A stretch of 64,000 nt of DNA from Hymenoscyphus infarciens. Taxonomy: Eukaryota > Ascomycota > Leotiomycetes > Helotiales > Helotiaceae. The position numbers and the translations under genes are program-made. Below, piece after piece: positions 10,730 through 24,361 of the stretch. The stretch's first letter is position 1, and each line of letters begins with the position of its first letter. Where the stretch lies: NCBI GenBank assembly GCA_001414345.1, contig LLCB01000154.1:1-64000 (forward strand), in the 5' to 3' direction. The notes under the pieces were generated by a model. It was not told where the DNA came from and ran no database searches. It worked only from the letters and a program-made list of their open reading frames with translations.

Positions 10730-11700
10730 GCTATACTTTAGTATAAGATCTACGAATATAGCTACTTTAGCACCGCAAAGAGCTTCGACCTTAGGTTCCT
10801 CTATATATACCTAAATACTTATAGTATTAATAGAGATAGAGATAAAAGGTAGAGTAGAGATAAGATCTAAAAGGCGTTTTAAAAGGTTAATAAGAAAGAG
10901 TATATCTAAAGGTTATAAGAGATTAAAGATATATAAGGCGAGTATATCGTACTAGGGCCTAATTTTATATAGAGTATTAATAGATATTATAAATTAAGGT
11001 TTATTAGTATTAAGATATATACTAATATTAATACCTATACTTAATTTATCTCTTAAAACTATTATAGTATCTTAAATAATATAATAGTATCTACTCTATA
11101 GTAATATAGTAATACTATAAGTAGCCTTAGAAAGATACTATACTATATATAATTAGATTAAGAATTAGAATCTCTAATAGTAGTAGACGCTTACTATATA
11201 CTTTATTAATAATAAGCTATAGAAAGTAGTAGAGAGCTATACTAATTTTTAGACTTATATTAGTTTAGTACTTCTATAGTTAACTAACGTATTAAGACTT
11301 TGTAGAGATAGCTTGTAAAAGAGTCTTTAAATAAGTAGAAGATATACTTCTAAGATATCTATAAAAAGAGGTTGTTTTCTAAAAAGAGCCTCTCTAATAT
11401 AATTACTATATTATATATATATATTTCGATTATTTAGAAGGAGGTTTAAACGTTTATATATATATAGAATCGCTATTATATTTATACTAATATTAATCGA
11501 GAGTATAGAGTACTAAGAGTACTATAGACTAACTTTTACTATCCTAGGAGTAAAGAGTATCTAGTAGACAATTATAGTATTAAGGTACCTGTTAAGAAGC
11601 TTACTAAGCTTTAAGAATTATATAAGGATTAGAATATTAATATATATTTACCTTAAACGACTCTAGAGTAGTATAAAATAAAATTATTAGTATATAAATA
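10730..11700 (+). pseudogene. RIP-inactivated integrase-core (DDE-type) transposase of the outer element
   Basis: In the frame containing 10910, reading TAA or TAG as former Gln/Trp codons gives a continuous protein-like segment. Ordered landmarks are GPNFI-stop-SI near 10950 (expected GPNFIWSIDG, first catalytic Asp), a stretch like YTNINTYTQFIS after it (cf. AxIDAYSRYI), a block around 11155 where RSDRG..E is expected, and STSIVNQRIKT near 11285 (cf. the TSxxNQRIEsWW region with the catalytic Glu). This order matches an integrase core-domain family common in fungal genomes that I know from memory. More than 30 in-frame stops, all TAA or TAG, show complete inactivation by RIP. It is unlike the Gypsy integrase because it is on the plus strand and outside both LTR elements. 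Confidence 0.6.
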
Positions 11701-12119
11701 TATACTACTAATTAATAAGATAATATATACTAAAGAGAGAGAAACTTATACTATAGTATACTTAGATTTAAGAGTAGAATTATTAGCGTATATCTAAGAG
11801 AGTAATTTAGTAGGATTAGGCCTTTTAGGTAAGCTAGAGAGAGTATATAAGTAGAAGCTATACTCTAAAGTAGCTTAAGGATTAAAGGAAGCTAAGAAGG
11901 CTAATTAAGATAAATTTAGTATATACTTTAACAACAAAGGTAAAAGTAATTAAGTAATAAACATAGTACTAGATTATCTATATAATAGCAACTTCTTAGA
12001 TAAGGAATTAGAAGAGTTAGATAATAATAGTTTAGTAAGATTAGATAAGGATTTAAAAAAGTATATAACTAATAGATATACCTTACTAGTTAAAGATAAT
12101 TTAGAAGAAGATTTAAAGA

Positions 12120-14016
12120 CAGATATTAATAGATAAACTTATATTTAATTAATCTACTTTAGAAGCTACTAATTTATTCTTAAGATTAGGCCTCCTTATT
12201 TATAGAGCTCTTCTATTAATAGATAGTATTAAACGTCGTCGTTATAGTAAAGCACTCTAATAACTCTAATCCTAGGTTATCTACTAAAAGATACTCTTTT
12301 AAATCTATTCGAAGAGTAAAGTCTTAAATCTATCCCCTCTTTCTATATTAGTAACCTCGTACTTAATATACATCCCTAGTTATAGTAGTATATCTAGGAT
12401 TATAGTATTATAATCTACTAACTAACTATAAACCCTATAATAGTCTATAATCGTAATTACCTACTAGCTAGAGTAAATAGAATATTAATAAAGAGTAATA
12501 TAATAAAAGAAGTATATATTACTCTCTATAAAAGGTATAGAGGGTTAGCTAATAGCGTTGCTTTCACTATCTATAATTAATAAGTAAATAGATATACTAA
12601 ACTAGGAATAAACTTATATCAAATATAAGCTAAGCTCTAAGCCTAAAATTCATATATTTTAAGCGTAAAAAAAGGCTTAACGTAACTCTAGAAAGGAATA
12701 GATATATTTATCGACTTTTAATTAAATTTAGAAGTAATTTATATAAGGTTTTAGGTATAGTTATAAGTATATAATTCTCTAAGTACCTAGGAGAGATTTT
12801 AGTAGAGTAAACCTACTAACTACAACTATTAGCACTAAGCCTAATTTATAAATTACTTACTACTATTAATAAAAGTTAGTAATCTTAGACCTTTAAATCT
12901 TTAAAAAATTATAACATTATAGGTTCTACGTCTATTAAGTTCTAGTTAGCTTTATAAACATAAATAATACTATTCTATACCTAAATTAAAGATAAAAGAA
13001 TTAATTTAGAATATTATGTTTTTAGGCTATTTTAAGTATATAAATTACTAACTTTTATTAGTAGTAGTAAATAATTTACAAATTAGGCTTAGTATTAATC
13101 GCTTACCTTTAAAACCTCCTTAGTCTCTTAAGAAGGTTTCTAAGCTAGCCTCTAAGTAGTCGCTTAGAGTAGAATATTCTTTAATCTAGCCTTACTTACG
13201 CCTACTCTCGTAAATGCTTATAGAATAGTAAACAAAGTCCTAGCCTTTATAGAGAATAATATACTATATAGCTAGTAATTATTCAATATATACTAGAATA
13301 GTATATTAGAGCCTTATAAATAGTATTAAAAGTAAGAAGTAAGGTATAAGAGGTTATATAGTTTAAGTAAGACAGTCCTCTGATTTTCCTACTTTTATTC
13401 TATTACTTTTACTTATACTTTTAGAAGCTCTACGTCTACTACCCTATAATACTAAAAATATACTAAGATACTTTAATATTAGTCTCTTAAATGCCTAGAA
13501 GTCTAAGCTCCTTATTCTAAGAGTTTAAAGCTTAAAGTATACTCTTATTACTTCCTAGTAAACCTAGTAAGTGCTCTAGAAAATCACATATCTACGCTTC
13601 CTTAGAGGCTAGGTAAACTACTCTCTAATAATAGAATTAAGAACTATCTATAAAAAGTAAAGGACTACTCTATAAAAGCTATAATATAAAGCTCTAATAG
13701 CTAAGAGAAGAAATAATAGTTAATTATAGAGTCTAGAAGGAAGTAAGAGGCTACTATAAAACGTTCTACCGCTAACTACTCCGCTCTTATTATTAAGTAA
13801 AAGGAGAATAAATTAGCCACAGCTAGAAAGTAAGCTATCTAAAAGGAAAAGGCTAAGGCTAGATAATCCTTCTTTATAAAAGCTCCTAGTAAGACTAAAA
13901 TAATTAAAGCAAAAGCACGTAAGAAGGGATTTATCTCTAATAAGAAAAAGGCTAAAAGTAAGTAGTACTCTTAAATTTAGTATATACTACTAATTAGTAT
14001 AAGCTCTCTAGCTCCT
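12120..14016. other. Outer-element sequence with undeciphered coding-like segments
   Basis: RIP-mutated sequence between the integrase relic and the first Gypsy element. The end (about 13680-13978, plus strand) reads as a Lys-rich tail in one frame with only TAA and TAG stops. Around 13430 a stretch resembling the C-terminal part of pogo-like transposases can be imagined, but I could not follow catalytic motifs, so no family is claimed. Confidence 0.35.
14012..14016. repeat. Left 5-bp target duplication of Gypsy copy 1
   Basis: CTCCT here against CTTCT at 22110-22114. The single C-to-T difference is what RIP produces. Confidence 0.75.
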
Positions 14017-14512
14017 TATAATAGCACGAAATACATATAACTACAGTAGAGGCATATAGGAGTACGTATAGTAGAATAACGTATATAGATACTAGACACT
14101 AATATAGAAGAAAACAATAACTATCCCTCTACTATACTAAATATAAACGTCTATATATAAGAAGGTCGAAAGCTTCTAAGTTCTAATAATAATAATAACC
14201 GAGCCCTATCTAATATAGCTAATACTAAATAATAAGAGCTGAAAAGCTAAATATATAACCTCTAATCCTTTAAAAAGCTAAATATACAATATCTAAACCT
14301 TAATCTCTTTTATATATAAATATTAGATATTAATACTTTTAGTACTTTACTTATATAAGTATTAGTTATTCATAATCTCGGCTCTAGAGATATTAGAGGT
14401 ATTAGTACTACTTAGAGGTATTAGCAGTTTTACGAATACTAATAATTTAGGATAGTGCTATTATATAATAATCTAGCTGTTATATAATAATCTAAGATAG
14501 TATACTATTATA
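14017..14512 (-). repeat. LTR of Gypsy copy 1 (496 bp; downstream LTR on the element's strand)
   Basis: Aligns end to end with 21614-22109. It carries two tandem copies of a roughly 19-bp unit containing TATATAATAATCTAGCTRT near its right end. Confidence 0.9.
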
Positions 14513-17500
14513 TCCTCTCTTCTTTAAAAAGACTTGTCCTAAGTCTTCGGTTAGCGATTAGTATAGTATTAGGTTAATTAAAGTATTATTTATCTTTTTA
14601 TTATAAAGAATATAACTTATCTTACTATTATAGTATCTAGTAGTTAAGATAGAGTTAGTAGCTAGTAGTATTATTATTTAAAAGCTAATTACTCTTTATT
14701 TACTACTATATACTATATAATAATAGGATATAAATAGAAGAGAAGCTAATAATTAGCTAGTAAGTAGAAAGTAGTACGCTATTATAGAGTTATTATATTC
14801 TTACTATTATTATATATTATAATAGTAATTATTAAGTAATAAATAATAATTATAAAGTAATAGCTATTATTATAAGTAGTATATTAGTAGGCGACTTTTC
14901 CTTAATTCTAACTTCTCTTCTTCTTTTCTTTTCATCTAAATAATATAAATAGTAAGAATACCTTTTAATTAAGTATATTCTTATATACTAACTTATCTCC
15001 TAAAACATATATATATATTATATATATATATATAAAAGTAAGTTCTTCTCTTCTTAATTAGACCTAATTTAAAGCTAATCTAATATAGTAAAATACCTCT
15101 TTTATATCCTCCTAGTATACTTCTAGCTACCTACTAAGTCTACTATATTTAATACCTTTAGGTAAAATCTTAGAATAGAGATTACGTATATACTTTTAAG
15201 AAGCTAAAGTCGAAGAAGTATAGGTACTACGTAGAGTAGAATACTATATATATCCTAGTAAGTTTAATTCTAAATATATACTAAATTCGTTCTAACTTAG
15301 ATAGTTACTATAGTTTATTAGAAAGGAGTTTAATAAGCTTTAGAGTAAGAAGGAGAAGAGAGAGGTTAAGAAAGCTACTAAGGCCTTAGATAAGGTATTA
15401 GTTATTACTAGTATAAAGGTACTAAAGAATAGTTTAGAGGTATAGTTTACTCTCTTAGAGAAGACTTAGGCACTTTATATTAAGATTACTATAAGTACCT
15501 CTTACTTATTAGAGTAGTTTTAGTTACTAATATTTAATAGTCTTTATACTATGTTATAAAGAGTAGGACCTCTATTTAAACCTAGGTTTAAGTCCTTTTT
15601 AAAGCCTACTTAAAGAGTTTATAAGCGTCCTCTCTAAAACTAGTTATAAGAGGTTACTAAAGTAAGAAGCGTCTCTATAAGGAGGAGGTAGTAGAGGAAG
15701 AGCCGATTTAGACTCTTTACGCTTAGAAGGGTAGAGAGAAGGATAATAAGTTAAAGAAAGAAGAGGCTATAGCCTAGAGAGGGTTAGTAGGCCCTGTTTT
15801 AGTAGTAACTTAGTCTTAGTTCTTTACTTTATTAATTTTAAATATTCCTACTAGTTAGTGTTTTATCTTAGGTTTTTATTATAAGTTTCTTATTAAAAGT
15901 AACTAGAATTAGAAAGTATTTATATTATAAATTAACTCTTTTATCTAATTCTTATCTAATTCCTATATATTAAACTATTTAAAGAGGTGTTAGAGTAGTC
16001 TTAGCTCTTCTAGATATTTAGTATAAAAGTCTCTTAGATAATATAGTAAACCTTAAAAATTATTTATAAGATACTAAGTAGAATCTAAATTATATCTAAC
16101 CTATTTTATCTAGTATTATAGCTATCTTTTAAAAAGTCTACTACTAAGTATTTCTTATATCTCCTATTCTTATATACCTTTAATAATATCTAATAGAGGC
16201 TCTAGAGCCTCTTATTCTAGTAGAGGAGTATTTAGATCCTTTAAAAGTATATTAGAGATAAAAACATTATAAATTAATAAGCTTTTAAGAAGTTTTAGCT
16301 TATAAGAGTATTTTATACTTTCTAATATTTTAAAAGGTCTTATCTACTATTTAGTAAGCTTTTAACTAAGACGATTTATCTTAAGATTCTTAATAGATAA
16401 GTAGACTTTATCTCTAATATTCTAGTTAATAGCTCTTTAGTACTAGTTTATACTATTCTTTATCTTTTTCTAAGCCTTATTTATATTATTTTTAGCTATC
16501 TCTTAAATAGAGTATATATATTAAGCTACTTTTACTACCTTATTATAATTAAGTTATTTCTAGAAAATAGAAGTCTTTAGTATATTCTAGTTCTATAAAG
16601 TTTTTAGGTTAAGTCTAAACTTAAGCTAATAAGAGGTTATACTAATAGATAAGTATAAAAGTATTATTTATACTCTATCTATTAAAGGGATTAATTTACT
16701 CTAGTTATCTTAATAGTAGATTATAAAAAGCCTTAGTCTCTAATTAATATATTAGTTTATTATCTCTATCTATCTATCTATCTATTTATAATAAGTAGTA
16801 CTAAGTTTAAGCTTAATACTAATTATTTAATAAAATTTAGTTTAAAATAATAATATAAATTAAGGTCTTTAATTAGATATAATCGATTTAAAGTAATAGC
16901 TAAAATAGTAAATCTATTAAATAAAGAGTTTAGCTAGTCTTTTAGTATCTATAGTTAAGTAATAGAATATTAATACTAAATCCTTTCTAAGTCTATTAAT
17001 AAATACTAATATAGTAGTAAATCTATGTTTATCTTTTAAAAATAATTTAAAGTCTATATATAAATATTATATAAAATAGTTAAGTATAAGTAAAGAGTAA
17101 AGAAAGCCTTATTACTTAGTTTATTAAAGATAAGAGTATTTATAAGCTTAATAATTCCTTATATATCTCCTATAGTCTAAAAATATTCTAGCCTAGTAGT
17201 AGTATTATACTAATAACTAGTATATCTTTTTTATACTTAAGTAAGTACTAGATACTTAGTTATAGACTTCTTAGATTAGTTTTATATAGAGTTTAGTATT
17301 CTTTTAAATATAAAGTTAATCTTTAAAAAGTAGTAAATTATCTAATAAAAAGTAGTATCTATCTAAAAGTTAATAATATTCTTTCTAAAAGAAGTATAAG
17401 TTATTTTCCTTTAACTTCTAAATTATATCTAAACTTATTCCTAGAATATCGTCTAACTAAATTATATTAAGAGAAGTAGACTATTCTTATAAAAAGGTCT

Positions 17501-18374
17501 AAGTAAGTTTAATATTAATTTAAAGGTCTAAATAATTAAGTACTAAAAGAGTATATAAGTAACTATCTACTTTAGCTTAATTATAGGTTTTTAAATCTTA
17601 CTTATATTAAGTTAATATATCTACTTTTTAATTACTCTTTTTAAATATAAATTAGATCTAGAAGTTAAAGTCTAATAGAAACTCTATCTATTAGACTTAC
17701 TTAGCTATAAGTAGCTTAGTTATTATAAAGTATTTTAATAATCTATAATCTAAATATATATTAATATACTTCTAATATAATATAAGTTTAAAGTACTATT
17801 TCTTAAAAGCTTTTATAATAGTAGATAGCTCTTTATTATAGATCTCCTAGTTCGATTTATAACTAACTAGAATATATAAGTAGAACTTAATAAAGTACTA
17901 AAAGCTATTATATTATTATAAAAATATACCTACTATTACTTCTTCTAAGAAGTCTATTTCTACCTTTATATTATAATTAAAGTTAAAGTAGTATAAGGTT
18001 TATATAATAAGTAGCTAGGTCCTTAATACTTTAAAAGCTTTATTATATTTAGGTATTTATAGAAATAGCTCTATAAGATATATTATTATAGTTAAAGGTT
18101 TAGTAATTTTAATATAACCTTTAATAAATTATCTATAGAATTCTATAAACCTTAAATAAGACTTTATACCTATTATAGTATTAGGTTAAACCTAGTTTTA
18201 TAAAAGCTCTACTTTTTCTAAATTAACTTCGAGTCCTTTTATAGTTAAGATAAATCCTAAGTATTTAACTCTAGTAATATTAAATTTACTTTTCTTAATA
18301 TTTACCTAAAGTCTTACTTCTTAAAGCTAATTTAAAACCTTTTTAACTTATTCTTTATATTCTTTAATAGTATT

Positions 18375-18401
18375 TAAATAAATTAAAATATTATCTAAGT
18401 A
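18375..18401 (-). pseudogene. Reverse transcriptase active-site remnant in Gypsy copy 1
   Basis: The reverse complement reads TAC TTA GAT AAT ATT TTA ATT TAT TTA, that is YLDNILIYL. The Gypsy family has YLDDILIY; the second Asp is replaced by Asn, the result expected from G-to-A RIP. The flanking minus-strand frame has many stops. Confidence 0.8.
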
Positions 18402-21400
18402 AGTAATATAAAAGTTATTTAAATAATTAATTAAAACATTGTTTATATAATATTAATAAGTAGTAAGGCTATTATAGAGTCTAAAAGAGAGGACCTTATA
18501 TTTATATATATTATACTTAGTTTTAAATATAGTTATCTCTTCTAAGTTAGAGTCTATTTAAATATAATAGAAAGCTTATCTAATATCTAGTTTAGTAAAG
18601 ATTTTAACTATTCTTATTCTAGAAAAGAGCTTATTAATATAAGAGATTAAATAAGAATTATTTTAAATTAAAGTATTTAGCTTCTTATAATTAATATAAA
18701 ACTATAACTTATTATTATTAGCCTTTTTAATAAAAAGTATAAAAGAAGTAAAAAAGCTATTACTATTAATAATAAACCTTTTATCTAAGTTCTTTATAAG
18801 ATACTCTTTTATAGCTTTAAGCTCTATAGTTAACTATTAATATAGAAGTAAAAAAGAGTTAAAAAGTAGCTTATTTAAAGTAATTTTATAATTATATTTA
18901 TAATAAGAAGAAAGCTTATTAAAAGCTACTTTTAAAAATACGTCTTTATAAAATAAGTAATACTTTAAGAGTTAGGCCTATATTAGAGCTCTTATCTTAT
19001 TATTATCTTAAAAAGAAGCTAATCTCTTATTAATAACCTAATCTAGCTTATAAAAGCTTATTATATAAAATTCTAAATTAAGCTATTTTATATTATAATA
19101 TATTATATTAGTACTTATTTTATAGATAAAAGAGTATAGAGTCTAGCCTTTTAAAGCTATACTAGTAGTTTATAAAGGCTTTAAACTAAAATTAGATATT
19201 AAAATTTTAAGAGATATTATTATAAATAAAAGAAATAACTTAGCTATATTTATAAGTTTACTTTTTTTATATCTTTCTTATTACTAAATAGTATATTCTC
19301 TTTAGTTTATATTTAACTAGTAATTTAAAAAAGGTTTCTAGTTCTAGTTAGAAAGAGAAAGTAAAATTTCCTTACTATAATAAGAAGTTAAAGAGTATTT
19401 AGCTAGCTAAGTAATCTAGTTCTTTAAGAGATTAAGAAGAACTTTAAAATAGTTTAACTACTTATTACTAATAATTAAGTCTTATTATCTAAGGTTTAAG
19501 ATAATAAAGGAGTAATTATAAATATAATATTTATCTATATTTAAATATAGTTATATAAACTAATTTACCTAGCTTTTAGTATTATTATTATATTTATAAA
19601 TAAATACTAAATAAAGTAGTTTCTAGATCTTTAAACCTATTACTTTTAATAATTATAAGGCTAGAGGTTAATTTAGAAATAAGTACCTATTTACTTCTAT
19701 ATTTACTAAAGCTTATATTTTAATACTATATCCTTATATACTAAGAGTAGTATTTATAAGGAACTATTTTCTTCTTATAAGCTTAGAAAGATTAAGTCTA
19801 GATAGATTATATTTATATAAGCTTAAGAAGGTATTTTTATCTAGGCTTCTTTGTTTTCCTTCTAACTTAGATTAGAGTTAAAGTACTTTTTAAATAGTTA
19901 TTCTTCCTTAAGTTAATTATCCTTCTCTATCTTATTAATACTAAGTAGATTAGAATAGTTAGACTTAATATACTTAAGTTTCTTATAATTATAATACTTT
20001 ATACTAGTAAGGAGTTAGTTTATAAATAAAGTCTTTAATCTTTTATTAGTAGAAGAAGGTCTAAGAGATTAAGAAGTTTTTTAAGAAGTAATATAAAGTC
20101 TATATAAGAGTAGTAAGGGTTTTATTAAAAAACTAAATAAGGTTTAGTTAATATTAAGCTTTTAGTATAATAAGCTTATTATAATAAGTTTTTTAGTACT
20201 TATTATACTAGTTATATATAACTTAGTATTATAGTATTATTCTTTATTTATAAATAATAGGTCTTTTATTATCTTATTAAAGTTAGTATTCTAGTATCTT
20301 TTACTATTAACTAATTAGGTTTAGAGCTAAGATATAAGTTTATCTTATATATAATAAAACTTATCTTACTTAAATACTTCTCTAAGTATTACTATACTTA
20401 AAAAGCAACTTTTAAATTTTATAAAACTTTCTTCTATATAACTCTTCTATTCTATCTAAAGAGACTAAAAAGTATTCTAAGTATCTTCCTTCTTATAACC
20501 TATTAAATAATAAGTATTAAAAAGCTTAATTATCTCTTTATAGTTTTTAAATACTATCTTACTTATATTAGACTTATATTAGAGCTCTAAGTAGTTTTAA
20601 GTAAGTTTTATTATTATCTCTTAAATAAAAGCTTTATAAGTTAAAAGCGTCTAATAATAGTTAGTATTTATATAAAGTTAATTATATATTAATATTCTCT
20701 ATTACTTATATATAGATAAAATACTATTATTTAAAAGTTTAATTTTTTCTATAATCTTACTTTTAATAAGTTAAAAGGCTTTTAAGATACTTTTAAGTTA
20801 TAAGTATAGAGTAGGTTATTTTAAGAAAGGAATATTAAGAGTAGAGTCTTACTTATAATAGTAGTTTAAAGAGATAGAAGGAGATATTTATATAAGTTAG
20901 ATAGAACTTAGACTTTAGTTATTATTTAGTAGTTATTAACTAATTTACTATACTAGGTCTAATAATTAAGTAATCTAATTATCTTACTCTAAAATTCTCT
21001 ATTCTTTTTCTTAATCTTTAGCTTCTATAGCTTAGATTATACCTTATATCTCGTTTATATTAGAGAAGTCTTATTAATCTCTCTAGCTTCTAAGTACTAA
21101 GCCTTTACTTTTATTATTCTTAGGTTTCTTACTATTCTTAAAGGTATAATACTAAGTTAGAGACCTTTTAGTAAGAGCTTAACTTTATTTCTTAAGAGAG
21201 TGCTTTATACTTAAGAGTAGAGCTTAGAAGAGACTAGAGGTTACTTTAGATTCTAATATATTAAATATTAAATTAGAAAGAGGAGAAGGTAAGATTAGAT
21301 TTAAAAGCCTTCTAAATAACTATTATAAGTTAGCTTATTTACTAAATCTAGGGTTATTAAGACTCTTAAGAAATACTTAGTATATTCTAATCTCTTAACA

Positions 21401-21613
21401 TATACTAAAATATAATTTATACTAGCTATTTATATAAATAATAAACTCTACTATTACTAGTTATCTAAGTAGTCTCTAATTACCTAGCTATATAAGAATA
21501 TTATTATAATATTCTAAATTAAGTATAAATTAACTTCTAAATAAGAAGTAGTAATAAGCTTAAAAAGAGATATTATTAAGACTATTACTAGTAAAGAAGA
21601 GTTATTATTTTTA

Positions 21614-22109
21614 TATAATAGTATAAAATATATATAACTATAGTAGAGGTATATAGAAGTATATATAGTAGAATAATATATATAAATACTAAGTACTAAT
21701 ATAAAAGAAAATAATAACTATCCTTCTACTATACTAAATATAAACGTCTATATATAAGAAGGTTAGAAGCTTCTAAGTTCTAATAATAATAATAACTAAG
21801 CCCTATCTAATATAGCTAATACTAAATAATAAGAGCTAAAAAGCTAAATATATAATCTCTAATCCTTTAAAAAGCTAAATATATAATATCTAAACCTTAA
21901 TCCCTTCTATATATAAATATTAGATATTAATACCTTTAATACTTCGCTTATATAAGTATCGGTTATTTATAATCTTAGCTCTAGGAGTATTAGAGGTATC
22001 GGCACTACTTAAGAGTATTAGCAGTTTCACAAATACTAATAATTCAGGATAGTACTATTATATAATAATCTAGCTATTATATAATAATCCAGGATAGTAT
22101 ACTATCACA
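21614..22109 (-). repeat. LTR of Gypsy copy 1 (496 bp; upstream LTR on the element's strand)
   Basis: Same length as 14017-14512, ending ACTATCACA at 22109. The primer-binding site should lie just inside, in the reverse complement of about 21595-21613, but RIP has blurred it so the priming tRNA cannot be named. Confidence 0.9.
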
Positions 22110-22279
22110 CTTCTTCTCTAATCTATAGAGCGCCAAAGCCTATCTCTATTACTAAAATCTATATTTAAGTAGCTCTATATATCTATATATATATAACGAG
22201 TATTAAGGACTTCTCTACTACTAAGAGTATCTCTACGATTATATATACTTCTATAGTATAACGTAGTAAAATAGTTAGA

Positions 22280-23640
22280 GTATAAATTAATAATAACTTT
22301 CTATTTTAAGTACCTTACTTACCTACTAGTAACTCTAAGAATCTATTTAACTTTAAATTAGTACTCTAGAATATATAAGCTAAAAGGTTTACTATTAAGC
22401 TCTTAGAAGATATCTACTATATAATCTCTACTTCTAGTAGATAGGATTCTATTAATATACTACTCCTTACTCATAAGGTAGAAGACGTCTTTCTAGTTAT
22501 AAACGTTACTATTAGAAAGAGAAAAGCCGAGTAATTAAGTACTATAGATTATAAGGAGATAGACGACGTATAAGCTCTTATATAATACTTTAATTTACTA
22601 AAAGGTTCTACTAATAAAAAGTACTATAAAGTATATATAGTATTTAATAGCTATACTAATAATAAGCCTTAATCTTCTAAAAAGAGGTAATCTATTACGC
22701 CTTTATAAGATACCTAAGAGCTACTAATTCCACTTTAACTCTTAGCGCCTATTAAGGTACCTAATAACAAGCCTATTATACTTAAAGATAATACTTAAGA
22801 TAGAGAGAGAGATACTAGGCTTATACTATTACTAGAGGATAGTACTAGTACTAGAGTAAGTGTAATATTAGTAGACGATTTAGAATTAGATAATCTTCTA
22901 GAGATATTTATAATTATTACTATATACTTAGAAGACTGCTCTATAATTATCGCTACTTATCTAGAAGACTACTCTATAATTATTACCGCTTATTTAGAAG
23001 AGAAAGATAATAGAGATAATAATTCTAAAGATAGTTCTAAGAGTAATATAAGAAGTAAAGATATAGATATAGATATAAGAGAGGATACTAATAGTAAAGG
23101 AGTATTAACTCTAGGCTTATACTCGCTATCGCCTCTTATAAGAGATAAGGAGAAGAAGAGCTTAATAGTACCTATTAAGTTAAATATACTAAAGAGAGTA
23201 AATAAGGTAGTATAATAATAAGTAGATATAGATAAGTAAATTATAAGAGATCTTAATACTTAATTATATATAGATATTAATACTACTATTACTAAAGATA
23301 GGCTCGAATTAATTAATAAAGAAGAGTAATTAAAACTCGATTAAGAGCTCGATAAGAGAGTCTCTAATTTACTCTTACCTACTCCTCTTATATCTACAAA
23401 TACGCTAGTAAGTAAAACAATATCTACTACTATAATCGCTTTTATAAATAGCTTTAATTTAAAAAGAAAGAAAGGAGATACTCTCTCTTAAATAACTCTT
23501 ACTAATCGACTCTCTTATACTACTAAAAAGGTTAAGATTATATATAATAAGTATAATAAGAAGAGAGATAAGAAGTAAGAGTATATAGTAATAGATACTT
23601 TAGGTATAGATATTAGAAGGATTATCTATAATATCTTAAT
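22280..23640 (+). pseudogene. Second coding relic of the outer element, unknown product
   Basis: From about 22500 one plus-strand frame runs roughly 380 codons. Its stops are almost all TAA and fit former Gln codons. The product would be strongly charged: an Asp/Glu-rich middle with a repeated YLEDxSIIIxxYLE motif (about 22926-23000), a run of alternating Asp and Ile codons around 23058, and Lys/Arg-rich segments after it. I do not recognise a family. It lies on the same strand as the integrase relic and was separated from it by Gypsy copy 1, so it may be the C-terminal part of the same protein or a second gene. Confidence 0.4.
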
Positions 23641-23705
23641 TTTATTACTACTTTTTAGTCACTTTTTACTACCTTTACCCCTCCTTTTACTCTCTTTACT
23701 AAAGT

Positions 23706-23791
23706 GTCTAAATAATTATAATTTAAGATTATTTAAGCACTTTAAGCACTACTTTACTAATCGTATACTAATTGCCTAATTAGGCTTAGCG
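23706..23791. repeat. 86-bp direct repeat, copy 2
   Basis: Diverged direct copy of 9741-9825. The palindrome is preserved on its right arm, and the segment ends CTAATTGCCTAATTAGGC then TTAGCG. It is less AT-mutated than copy 1 here. Confidence 0.65.
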
Positions 23792-23841
23792 TCTCTTACT
23801 TTTAGGTTAAATTACAGCTATAGTTATAGTATTAAAAGTCT

Positions 23842-23846
23842 TAATT
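23842..23846. repeat. Left 5-bp target duplication of Gypsy copy 2
   Basis: TAATT, repeated exactly at 31983-31987. Confidence 0.85.
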
Positions 23847-24361
23847 TATAATAGTACGAAATATATATAACTATAGTAGAGGCATATAGGAGTGCGTATA
23901 GTAGAATGACATATATAGATACTAGGCACTAATATAGAAGAAAACAATAACTGTCTCTCTACTATACCGAACATAAACGTCTATATATAAGAAGGTCGGA
24001 AGCTTCTAAGTTCTAATAATAATAATAACTAAGCTCTGCCTAATATAGCTAATACTAAATAATAAGAGCTGAAAAGCTAAATATATAACCTCTGATTCTT
24101 TGAAAAGCTAAATATATAATATCTAAATCTTAATCTCTTCTATATATAAATGTTAGATATTAATACCTTTAGCACTTCGCTTATATAAGTATCGGTTATT
24201 TATAATCTTAGCCCTAGAGGTATTAGAGGTATTAGCACTACTTAGAGGTATCGGCAGTTTTACGAATACTAACAATTTAGAATAGTACTATTATATAATA
24301 ATCTAGCTATTATATAATAATCTAGCTATTATATAATAATCTAGAATAGCGTGCTATTATA
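23847..24361 (-). repeat. LTR of Gypsy copy 2 (515 bp; downstream LTR on the element's strand)
   Basis: Like the LTRs of copy 1 but with three instead of two tandem copies of the roughly 19-bp TATATAATAATCTAGCTRT unit, which accounts for its 19 extra bases. Confidence 0.9.

Larger units (their letters stand above)
14017..22109 (-). mobile_element. Ty3/Gypsy LTR retrotransposon, copy 1 (8,093 bp, RIP-inactivated)
   Basis: LTRs at 14017-14512 and 21614-22109 are both 496 bp and carry inverted terminal motifs TATAATAGCACG and CGTGCTATTATA (originally TGTRATAGCACG and CGTGCTATYACA). A 5-bp target duplication flanks the element. Orientation is minus: a polypurine tract (reverse complement of 14513-14531, AAAGAAGAGAGGA) abuts the low-coordinate LTR. 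Reading the minus strand at 18375-18401 gives YLDNILIYL, the reverse transcriptase YLDD box with one RIP-type Asp-to-Asn change. No frame is intact. It inserted inside the outer element, so it is younger than it. Confidence 0.9.

Noticed and set aside
13400..14000. Pogo/Fot1-like transposase C-terminus
   Set aside because: A few residues look similar, but no catalytic motif could be followed upstream in the same frame.
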